Part shown: positions 41,938-49,564 of the stretch, piece by piece
Numbering within the stretch: the first letter of the stretch is position 1
How the letters are laid out: each line of letters opens with the position of its first letter
Notes under the pieces: model-generated
Told to the model about the DNA's origin: nothing
The model's database searches: none
Seen by the model: the letters and a program-made list of their open reading frames with translations, nothing else
Program-made: the position numbers and the translations under genes
Assembly: GCA_902785575.1 (NCBI GenBank)
Contig: CACZZF010000004.1
Span: 62,001-126,000, forward strand
DNA from: an uncultured Bacteroidia bacterium
GTDB lineage: Bacteria; Bacteroidota; Bacteroidia; Bacteroidales; UBA932
Length of the DNA: 64,000 nucleotides
Direction: 5' to 3'

Positions 41938-41970
41938 AAGGCTGGATACCTCAAGGTTCCAGCCTTTTTT
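41938..41970 (+). terminator. Strong intrinsic terminator behind rpsC
   Basis: AAGGCTGGA (41938-41946) pairs with TCCAGCCTT (41958-41966), and the arms can be lengthened through the loop. A T-run (41965-41971) follows. It ends the ribosomal operon directly after rpsC. Confidence 0.9.
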
Positions 41971-41987
41971 TCTATATTTACGTTGCT

Positions 41988-42806
41988 ATGACAAAATCCA
42001 GAATAGTTTGTTTTATATTGATAGCCGCTTTTTTGTGCGGTTGTGTTGGGCAGCAGGCGAGACCATCGTCAAATCCTGCTTATCCTAAAGCCAAAGGTAT
42101 TACCCGTATCGTTCAGTACAATGTCGGGGTTTTCTCAAAGGAAATAGAGAATAGCATCCCTATGGTGGCCGCCATGATGAAGGAGATCGGGGCTGATGCG
42201 CTATCACTCAACGAGTTGGATAGCTGTAACACCAGACATCCAAATAACCAGTTGGCTGATTTGGCTGACGCGATGGGGAAATGGGAATATCAATTTGGAA
42301 GGGCGATGCCTTATCGCGAGGGAGCCTATGGCGTCGGAGTCGCCGTGCCGGAGGATATTCTTGATTCTTTCAATATTCCTCTTCCTCAAGGAAATGGCTC
42401 AGAACCAAGGGCTTGTATGGTTGTTGAAACTGCGGAATATGTCCTTGCGTCGACTCATCTGGATTATCGTGATGAGCCGTCAATGGTGATACAGGCGGAG
42501 ACGATCAATGAAGTCCTCGCCAGCAGATATTCTGGATCGAAAAAACCAGTATTCCTGGCGGGAGATATGAATTCCACACCCACCAGCGCCGTCCTCAAAG
42601 AACTGGAAAAGAAATGGGAAGTGATCTCTTGCAGGAAGAATACTTACTCGGCTGAAAACCCTCATGAATGCATAGATTTCATCCTGGTTCTCAAGAACGG
42701 TCCGAAGATAAAAGTAATTGGTTCTGAGGTGCCCGTTGAGTTCGCTGGCGGAGAGGTCACCGTCGCTTCTGATCATCTTCCGATATTCGTGGATGTGAAA
42801 CTCTGA
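41988..42806 (+). CDS. Endonuclease/exonuclease/phosphatase (EEP) family lipoprotein
   Basis: The 272-residue protein has lipobox AFLCGCVG. EEP-fold motifs are RIVQYNVGVF, LSLNELDS (metal-binding Glu), ASTHLDYRDEP, LAGDMNSTP and the C-terminal VASDHLPIFVDV with the catalytic Asp-His. Exported members of this superfamily cleave phosphodiesters of nucleic acids, sphingomyelin-like lipids or inositol phosphates; the substrate here is unknown. It is a single gene between two hairpins. Confidence 0.87.
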   Translation: MTKSRIVCFILIAAFLCGCVGQQARPSSNPAYPKAKGITRIVQYNVGVFSKEIENSIPMVAAMMKEIGADALSLNELDSCNTRHPNNQLADLADAMGKWEYQFGRAMPYREGAYGVGVAVPEDILDSFNIPLPQGNGSEPRACMVVETAEYVLASTHLDYRDEPSMVIQAETINEVLASRYSGSKKPVFLAGDMNSTPTSAVLKELEKKWEVISCRKNTYSAENPHECIDFILVLKNGPKIKVIGSEVPVEFAGGEVTVASDHLPIFVDVKL

Positions 42807-42813
42807 CAATCAG

Positions 42814-42844
42814 TTGTCATATTCCGTGTTTTTTATTAATTTAG
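42814..42844 (+). promoter_or_regulatory. Candidate promoter of the oxidoreductase operon
   Basis: TTG (42814-42816), a 20 bp spacer and TAATTTAG (42837-42844) are one base off the -7 consensus. It is immediately followed by a perfect hairpin. Confidence 0.5.
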
Positions 42845-42875
42845 CCTGTTGTCCCGAAAAGGGGCGACAGGTTTT
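42845..42875 (+). terminator. Hairpin with T-run, terminator or 5' leader structure
   Basis: CCTGTTGTCCC (42845-42855) pairs over 11 positions (two G-U) with GGGGCGACAGG (42861-42871) around the loop GAAAA, followed by TTTT. It may end the EEP gene, or form the first part of the leader of the next operon. Confidence 0.65.
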
Positions 42876-42902
42876 GACTTGTTTTAATACACATAATTGA
42901 TT

Positions 42903-44204
42903 ATGGCACAATCCAGAAGAGATTTCATCAAGAAGGCTGGCTTAGGGTTAGGCGCCTTGACGATACTTCCCCGTGAGGTATTCGGCAAGATGGGAGACTC
43001 GTCCAGCAAGTTCGTCGCTCCGAGCGACCAGATGACCAGGGGTATCATCGGAGTTGGAGGAATCGGAATGAGTAACCTCCATTTTGTCAGTGACGAGCGC
43101 TGCCGTCTCGTGGCTGTCTGCGACGTTGACCAGAAGCACCTGGACAACGCTCTCCAGAAGGGAGAAGAAAGGTTCGGGACCAAACTCCAGTCCTATCACG
43201 ACTGGAGGGATCTTGTCCATGATCCCAATGTGGACATCGTCCATATCGCCACACCTTCCCATTGGCATGGTCTTATGGCTGTCGAGGCTGCCAAGACCGG
43301 AAAAGACATTTTCTGCGAGAAACCGATGACTAGGACTATCGGTGAGGGTAAGAAAGTTGTCGAGGCTGTAAACAAATATGGCAGCATCTTCCGTCTGGAC
43401 ACATGGTTCCGTTTCAAGGACACATTCTATGGCCTCGGCACCACAGTTGAGCCTCTGAAGAAACTCGTCGATAGCGGACTTCTCGGATGGCCCCTTACTG
43501 TAAGGATCTCCGGCGCTACCGGATTTGCCTGGAAGTTCTATTGGACTGGAAGGGAAAATCTTGAGCCTCAGCCGGTTCCGAAGGAACTTGATTATGATCT
43601 CTGGCTTGGACCTGCTCCGGTCAAGCCTTACCATCCCCACAGGGTTCACCAGAGCTTCCGTGGCTATTGGGACTATGAGTCCGGTGGATTGGGTGACATG
43701 GGACAGCACTATATCGACCCTGTACAGTACTTCCTTGGCAAGGATAATGACCTTCCTGTCAAAGTTGAAGTCGACGCGCCTCAGCAGCATCCCGACGCTG
43801 TCGGTATCTGGAGAAGCATCACCTACACCTATGCCGACGGATGCAAGATCATCCTCGAGGGTGAAGGTTTCGAGAGCTCCGGCAAGGTTCCTTACATCGA
43901 AGGACCTAAGGGTAAGGTTTACAAAGGTTTCGAGTGCACCATACCGAACGTTATGGACGTGATTAACGAGCTTCCTGATCCGGAACCTCGCCAGGTTGAT
44001 TTCCTGGACTGCGTCAAGAATCGCCAGAAGTTCGCTCTCAACGAGGAGAACGGCCATCACAGCTGCACGGTTGTCAATCTCGGATCCTGCGCCCTCAGGC
44101 TCGGCCGTACGCTTCATTTCGATCCGGAGAAGCAGTTGTTCATCAATGATGACGCCGCCAACCTGCTTATCAATCAGCCTATGCGCGGACCTTGGTCAAT
44201 TTAA
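42903..44204 (+). CDS. Tat-exported Gfo/Idh/MocA family oxidoreductase
   Basis: The 433-residue protein begins with a twin-arginine signal (QSRRDFIKKAGLGLGAL), so it is exported folded, probably with its NAD(P) bound. The Rossmann domain has RGIIGVGGIGMSNLHF, and the substrate domain has CEKPMTRT and the GGLGDMGQHYID motif. Such proteins oxidise or rearrange sugars and inositols. It is followed by a HEAT-DUF1080 protein, and both families are linked to 3-keto-sugar chemistry. I chose ATG 42903; the TTG two codons upstream is less likely. Confidence 0.9.
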   Translation: MAQSRRDFIKKAGLGLGALTILPREVFGKMGDSSSKFVAPSDQMTRGIIGVGGIGMSNLHFVSDERCRLVAVCDVDQKHLDNALQKGEERFGTKLQSYHDWRDLVHDPNVDIVHIATPSHWHGLMAVEAAKTGKDIFCEKPMTRTIGEGKKVVEAVNKYGSIFRLDTWFRFKDTFYGLGTTVEPLKKLVDSGLLGWPLTVRISGATGFAWKFYWTGRENLEPQPVPKELDYDLWLGPAPVKPYHPHRVHQSFRGYWDYESGGLGDMGQHYIDPVQYFLGKDNDLPVKVEVDAPQQHPDAVGIWRSITYTYADGCKIILEGEGFESSGKVPYIEGPKGKVYKGFECTIPNVMDVINELPDPEPRQVDFLDCVKNRQKFALNEENGHHSCTVVNLGSCALRLGRTLHFDPEKQLFINDDAANLLINQPMRGPWSI

Positions 44205-44218
44205 ATCTTGAGAAGGAT

Positions 44219-46663
44219 ATGAAAAAGATATATTCGATACTTTTATTCCTCGCCCTTTCGGTTGCGGTTTATGCCCAGGATGCGAGGCAAAGGACAGTCC
44301 AGACTATTGTAGCCGATGTATTGGCGGCTATGCCCGCTCAGAACAGCTCTGATTTCGCCACCCAAATGGGCGATCTCGCCTCCGCCGCGCCCCAGTCAAT
44401 CGTTGAGGTGGCCAAGTTGATGAAGCCTGCCGGTGAGGGAGTCAAGAACGCTATTTATGAATATGCCCTCCAGGGTGTTGTCTCTTTTGTGAACGACCCT
44501 GCCCATTCCGCCAAGAAGGCCGATGTCCTTAAAGGATTGCAGGATGCCGCCGCGGCTTGTTCCGACCCCTACAATAAAGAGCTTCTCACAACTCTCCAGA
44601 GAATGCTTGGCAACTATGTCGCTCCCGCCGCGGAGCCCGAGATGCCTGTAAAGGAGGCTCAGGCGCTCCTTAAATCCGGAAAGACTCATGAGAAATGCCT
44701 CGCCGCGTTGACCCTTATGAAAGCCCAGCCCGAAAAGGCTTTGAAGACAGTGGCTTCCGCCCTTAAGAGTGACGATAAGATATTCAGGAACTCAGTGCTC
44801 GGTAACGCTACCAAGCTTTTTGGTGCCGCTTCGTTGGTTCCGCTTCTGACAAGCAAGTTCAAGAAGTTGGCCCCCGATGCCAAGGTTGATGTGCTCAACT
44901 GGTTGGGAAACAATAAGATATCTTCTGCCGCTAACATCGTCAACGCCGCGGTTGGGAATGGTGGTGAGATTGCCAAGGCCGCCATCGCCGCCGCTGGAAA
45001 AATCGGAGGTGCCGCCGCCGCTTCAACCCTTATCGGACAACTTGGAGGTGAATTCGGCCAGGAGGCTCTTACAGCCCTTAAATCATTCAAGGGAGACATC
45101 AAGGATGAAGTCGCCGCCGCTTTGACCGATAAACTCGCCGCCGGAACCGACAAGACCGCTATAACGAACTTGTTGAGTCTCGCTTCCGCCAGGAAGATGA
45201 AGAATGTGGCTCCGATTGTTTATTCAATGATCGGATCACAGGATAAAGGACTTGCCCAAATGGCTGAAGACGCCCTGTCCAATTTCACTGGGACTGGGGA
45301 CATCGCTAAAGTTGGCGGACTTCTTGACGCAGCCAAGGGTGCCACCGCTATCAGCAACTATCAGGACGCCCTGAAGGCCGCTATCCACACCCTTGCTCCC
45401 GCTGAGCAATATTCCAAGGTGAGTGGTCTTATCAAGGCTGCCAAGAATGTGGTCAATTTCTATCCTGTCCTTGCCTCGACGGGCACAGATGAGGCTGTGG
45501 CTGATCTGGAGAATGCCTATAACAATGGAAGTTCCGCGGCGCTCGCATGCCTTACCAACGTTAACAACTTTAAGGCTGCCCCGATTCTCTTGAAAGCCGC
45601 TCAGGCGAATCCTTCAAACATCGCGGGCGTCCTTCCTCGTTTCATCTCCTTGGTCAGCGAATATGAGACCAACCTTGATAAGAAACGCGCCAGTCTTGGC
45701 GAGGCTCTTGCTTTGGCGAACACGAAGGATCTCAAGACCGCCGCTCTCGGAGCGTTGGCTAACGTTCCTACGATGAAGTCATTCCTCCTTGCGGGTAAGT
45801 ACCTTGACGATAAAGACGCCGCCTACGCCGCGGCTAACGCGGTCAAGAATATCGCTTCCAAGACAAAGGAGGAGATCAACTACAACGATTTCAAGAATTT
45901 TCTCACTAAGGCCGCCAACGTATTCAAGGGCACCGGCAATGCCGATGACGGTTATGCTGTCAGTGAGATTGATCAGATTCTTGACGCCGCTGAGCCCTTC
46001 ACTCCGTCACAACTGACCGCCGAAGAGAAGAAGCAGGGTTTCGAAATGCTGTTCGACGGAACTAACCTCGACAAGTGGCAGGGAGACCTTGAAGGTTATA
46101 TTCCTGTTAATGGAACCATTTATGTGTCAGCCAACTACGGTAGCACAGGCAATCTCTATACCAAGAAAGAATATCGTAATTTCGTCTATCGTTTCGAGTT
46201 CTGCTTCCTCCGCGAGGGAGTAAACAACGGAGTGGGTGTCAGGACTCCGATGGGTGTCGACGCCGCCTATGACGCCATGTGTGAGGTGCAAATTCTCGAT
46301 CATGACGCGCCAATGTATGCGAATTTGCGCGAATATCAAGTTCATGGCTCGGTTTATGGAGTAATTCCGGCCAAGAGAATTGTCCACAAACCTTTGGGCG
46401 AGTGGAGCACCGAAGAAATCAGGGTTGAGGGCGACCGGATTAAAGTCACTGTCAACGGTGAGGTTATTGTGGATGGTAACATCCGCACAGCCTGCAAGGG
46501 CCATAATGTGGCTCCCGACGGCAGCGACACCAACCCTTACACTGTTGACCACAGGAACCATCCCGGAATGTTCAACAAGAAGGGATACATTTCATTCTGC
46601 GGTCATGGCGAGGGACTTAAGATTCGCAATGTCAGAATCCTGGATCTTGGTGACAAGAAGTAA
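44219..46663 (+). CDS. HEAT-repeat protein with C-terminal DUF1080 (3-keto-sugar hydrolase-like) domain
   Basis: The 814-residue protein has a signal peptide (YSILLFLALSVAVYAQ). The middle part (about 30-590) consists of Ala-rich helical repeats of HEAT type. The C-terminal domain from about residue 602 is DUF1080: GFEMLFDGTNLDKWQGD, GVGVRTPMGVDAAYDAMCEV, REYQVHGSVYGV and GLKIRNVRILDLG. DUF1080 proteins act on 3-keto glycosides. The helical part may be a scaffold for substrate or partner binding. It follows the Gfo/Idh/MocA gene by 14 bp and precedes a thioredoxin-like gene. Confidence 0.88.
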   Translation: MKKIYSILLFLALSVAVYAQDARQRTVQTIVADVLAAMPAQNSSDFATQMGDLASAAPQSIVEVAKLMKPAGEGVKNAIYEYALQGVVSFVNDPAHSAKKADVLKGLQDAAAACSDPYNKELLTTLQRMLGNYVAPAAEPEMPVKEAQALLKSGKTHEKCLAALTLMKAQPEKALKTVASALKSDDKIFRNSVLGNATKLFGAASLVPLLTSKFKKLAPDAKVDVLNWLGNNKISSAANIVNAAVGNGGEIAKAAIAAAGKIGGAAAASTLIGQLGGEFGQEALTALKSFKGDIKDEVAAALTDKLAAGTDKTAITNLLSLASARKMKNVAPIVYSMIGSQDKGLAQMAEDALSNFTGTGDIAKVGGLLDAAKGATAISNYQDALKAAIHTLAPAEQYSKVSGLIKAAKNVVNFYPVLASTGTDEAVADLENAYNNGSSAALACLTNVNNFKAAPILLKAAQANPSNIAGVLPRFISLVSEYETNLDKKRASLGEALALANTKDLKTAALGALANVPTMKSFLLAGKYLDDKDAAYAAANAVKNIASKTKEEINYNDFKNFLTKAANVFKGTGNADDGYAVSEIDQILDAAEPFTPSQLTAEEKKQGFEMLFDGTNLDKWQGDLEGYIPVNGTIYVSANYGSTGNLYTKKEYRNFVYRFEFCFLREGVNNGVGVRTPMGVDAAYDAMCEVQILDHDAPMYANLREYQVHGSVYGVIPAKRIVHKPLGEWSTEEIRVEGDRIKVTVNGEVIVDGNIRTACKGHNVAPDGSDTNPYTVDHRNHPGMFNKKGYISFCGHGEGLKIRNVRILDLGDKK

Positions 46664-46681
46664 AAAACTAAAGTATTTAAA

Positions 46682-47740
46682 ATGAAGACAAGATCTATTA
46701 TTCTTGTGGCTGCCGCCTCGCTTTTCCTTGCGAGTTGCGGCCCCAAAGTCTCAGACACCACAGTCATCACCGGTAATCTTGGAGACGACTATCCTGAATG
46801 GATTAATATCACAATCAAGCCTTTATCCTTCAACAAGAGGATATCGGTAGAGAATGGGCAGTTCAAGGCTGAGATTCCCAAGTATCTGGAAGGCATGGCC
46901 CAGTTGAAGGCAGGGAAAGTTACCGGTTCCTTCATCTCTGATGGAACCCCTCTGACCATTTCTTTCAACGACGACTATAGCCTTAAAGTTGTCTCCAAAT
47001 ACCCGAAGTTATCTGTTCAGGCCAAGTTTGACGAGTTCCAGAAGGCCATGCAAGATATTCAGGCGAAGTATCAGCCCCAAATTGAGGCCGCGAAGGATGA
47101 TGCTACCGAGGACCAGCTTTATGACGCTTTCCAGAATGAAGTCAAAACGCTTTGTCTTAGCACTGTGGATGCGAACAAGAATAACGTGACCGCTGTTACT
47201 GCGATTGACAATCTGCGTTATCTTCTGAATAACGATCAGATGGATTCAGTTTTGATGACCCTCGACACATCGTTGGCCAAAGTTCAGTCGATCGCGTCAC
47301 TCTCCAGGTCTGTCGCCGCGAGGAAGAAGACCGCGGAGGGCCAGAAGTTCACAGACTTCAAAATCAAAGACCAGAGTTTGTCAGATTATGTAGGAAAGGG
47401 CAAGTATATTCTTGTCGATTTCTGGGCTTCTTGGTGCGGTCCGTGCAAGGCCGAGTTGCCGAACATCAAAAATGTCTACCAAAAGTTTGCTGGTCCTGAG
47501 TTTGACATACTCAGTGTGGCGGTATGGGACAAAAAGGAAGACACCATCCAATCAGCCAAGGAGCAAGGAATCGTTTGGAACCAAATAATTGACGCCCAAA
47601 GGATTCCGACTAATATCTACGGTATAGATGGTATTCCTCACATCATCCTCTTCGGCCCCGACGGAACTATCGTCAAGAGGGATCTCCGCGGTGACGACAT
47701 CGAAGCGGAGGTAGCGAAGCATGTGAAACCCGTAAAGTAG
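46682..47740 (+). CDS. TlpA/ResA-like thioredoxin-domain lipoprotein
   Basis: The 352-residue protein has lipobox FLASCG (C19). An N-terminal DUF4369-like beta-sandwich (about 25-110) and a helical linker come before the thioredoxin domain, which has DFWASWCGPCKAELP with C252-C255 and IDGIPHIILFGPDG (cis-proline). It likely reduces disulfides in the cell envelope. It sits 18 bp after the HEAT-DUF1080 gene. uvrC starts 1 bp after its stop, so it is probably co-transcribed with uvrC. Confidence 0.9.
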   Translation: MKTRSIILVAAASLFLASCGPKVSDTTVITGNLGDDYPEWINITIKPLSFNKRISVENGQFKAEIPKYLEGMAQLKAGKVTGSFISDGTPLTISFNDDYSLKVVSKYPKLSVQAKFDEFQKAMQDIQAKYQPQIEAAKDDATEDQLYDAFQNEVKTLCLSTVDANKNNVTAVTAIDNLRYLLNNDQMDSVLMTLDTSLAKVQSIASLSRSVAARKKTAEGQKFTDFKIKDQSLSDYVGKGKYILVDFWASWCGPCKAELPNIKNVYQKFAGPEFDILSVAVWDKKEDTIQSAKEQGIVWNQIIDAQRIPTNIYGIDGIPHIILFGPDGTIVKRDLRGDDIEAEVAKHVKPVK

Positions 47741-47741
47741 T

Positions 47742-49559
47742 TTGTCAGACACTAATCTCACCATTAGGGAGAAAATCTCCCTGTTTCCACATTCCCCGGG
47801 GGTTTATCGCTATTACGATTCCTCGGGGAAGGTGATTTATGTGGGTAAGGCTAAGGACCTCCATAAACGTGTGGCGCAGTATTTTGTGCCTCCCGAGAGG
47901 CTCAATGTTAAGACAAGGATCCTGGTCTCCAAGATCGCTGACGCTCAGTTCTCTGTGGTTGATTCTGAGGCTGACGCGTTGTTGCTGGAGAACAACTTGA
48001 TAAAGCAATACAAACCCCACTACAATATCCTTTTGAAGGACTCCAAGACCTATCCTTGGATAGTGGTTACAAATGAGGAGTTCCCGAGAGTATTCCTTAC
48101 CAGGCGGGTGGATCGCAAGTCCGGGACCTATTTCGGTCCTTATAGCTCTGTGACTCACGCCAACTATCTTTTGGAGTTTTTCAGGAAGAACTATCCTCTT
48201 CGTTCCTGCAAACTTAACATAACGGGAGCCGCCGTCCTCCGTGGTAAGTTCCGTCCGTGCCTTGAGATGCACATCGGACGCTGCAAAGGTTGCTGCGTGG
48301 GAGCGGTCAGCCGTGAGGAGTATTCCTCATGGATATCAGAAATCACGCGTCTATTGAAGGGCGGTGTCAACGATATCATCAAGGAATATGAATCGGCTAT
48401 GAAAGACGCCGCGTCTGAGCTGCGCTTCGAAGACGCGCAAGTGTTCAAGAATAGGGTAGATGCGCTGAAAAAGCATTATTCAAAGTCAATAATATCCTCC
48501 GCGTCAGATGCTTCCTGTGATGTGTTCTCCCTGGTTTTCGACGGAAGCGAGGCTTTCGGAAACTTCCTTCGTGTCAGGGGAGGCTCAGTCGTCCAATCCC
48601 TGAATCTTGGCTTCAAGATGAATATTGAGGAGGAGCAGGCTTCGGTTCTCAGCGCTTTTATCGCTGAGATCGAGTCCAAGTTTGGTGCCTTGGCCAAAGA
48701 GGTTATAGTTCCTTTCCTCCCGGATGTCGAGATTGAAGGTGTCGAGTTCAAAATACCAGCTAAAGGAGACAAACTATCGCTGCTGGAACTCAGTGCCAAA
48801 AACGCCCGGGAATACCATTTCAACGCCTTGAAACAAAAGGAGAGGACCGATCCTGACGAATATAAGCGACTCGTTATGGAGGATCTTCAGAAATCGTTGG
48901 GAATGAAAGAGTTGCCCAGGCATATAGAGTGTTTCGACAACTCCAATATTCAGGGAACTAATCCGGTGGCTTCGTGTGTTGTTTTCAGAGACGGGGTGCC
49001 TTCCAAGAAGGACTACCGGAAATTCAAGATCAAAACTGTCATCGGCGCCAACGACTTCGCGTCAATGAAGGAGGTGGTCAACCGGAGATATTCCAGGATG
49101 TTGGCGGAGGCGCCGGATGATCTGCCACAGCTGGTCGTGATTGATGGTGGAGAGGGGCAATTGGAGTTCGCGAGACAAGCCCTTGCTGAGCTTGATCTTT
49201 TGGACAAATTGATGGTTGTCGGTCTCGCCAAAAGGATGGAGCTTGTCATCAGGATTAATGATCCTTATCCTCTTTTCCTCGACAGGAACTCACACGCTCT
49301 CAAAGTGTTGATGCAGATCAGGGACGAGGCGCACCGTTTTGGTATCACATTCCATCGATCCTTGCGTAGCAAAGGTCAGCTGAAAAGCGCCTTGCGGGAA
49401 ATAAAGGGTGTCGGCGAGCAGACCGAGAGCCGTTTGCTTATGCGATACGGCTCAGTCGCGCGCATTGCCGCCACCACCGTTGAGGATTTGTCTACCATGG
49501 TCTCTCCCGCATTGGCAAAGACTATACTTGAAGAATTGAATAAAGAAATCAAAACCTAA
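47742..49559 (+). CDS. uvrC: UvrABC system subunit UvrC
   Basis: This nucleotide excision repair endonuclease has 605 residues. The GIY-YIG domain begins with SPGVYRYYDSSGKVIYVGKA. The UVR motif is near DAASELRFEDAQVFKNRVDA, and the RNase H-like C-terminal nuclease has ECFDNSNIQGTNPVASCVVF and VIDGGEGQLEFARQAL. Tandem HhH motifs close the protein (IKGVGEQTESRLL). The start is TTG 47742; no ATG is available before the conserved GIY-YIG segment. The upstream thioredoxin gene ends 1 bp before it. Confidence 0.96.
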   Translation: MSDTNLTIREKISLFPHSPGVYRYYDSSGKVIYVGKAKDLHKRVAQYFVPPERLNVKTRILVSKIADAQFSVVDSEADALLLENNLIKQYKPHYNILLKDSKTYPWIVVTNEEFPRVFLTRRVDRKSGTYFGPYSSVTHANYLLEFFRKNYPLRSCKLNITGAAVLRGKFRPCLEMHIGRCKGCCVGAVSREEYSSWISEITRLLKGGVNDIIKEYESAMKDAASELRFEDAQVFKNRVDALKKHYSKSIISSASDASCDVFSLVFDGSEAFGNFLRVRGGSVVQSLNLGFKMNIEEEQASVLSAFIAEIESKFGALAKEVIVPFLPDVEIEGVEFKIPAKGDKLSLLELSAKNAREYHFNALKQKERTDPDEYKRLVMEDLQKSLGMKELPRHIECFDNSNIQGTNPVASCVVFRDGVPSKKDYRKFKIKTVIGANDFASMKEVVNRRYSRMLAEAPDDLPQLVVIDGGEGQLEFARQALAELDLLDKLMVVGLAKRMELVIRINDPYPLFLDRNSHALKVLMQIRDEAHRFGITFHRSLRSKGQLKSALREIKGVGEQTESRLLMRYGSVARIAATTVEDLSTMVSPALAKTILEELNKEIKT

Positions 49560-49564
49560 GAATA

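Noticed and set aside
42948..44117. Minus-strand open frame of 389 codons opposite the Gfo/Idh/MocA gene
   Set aside because: It is a shadow of the Tat-exported oxidoreductase. No start context or family motif was seen.
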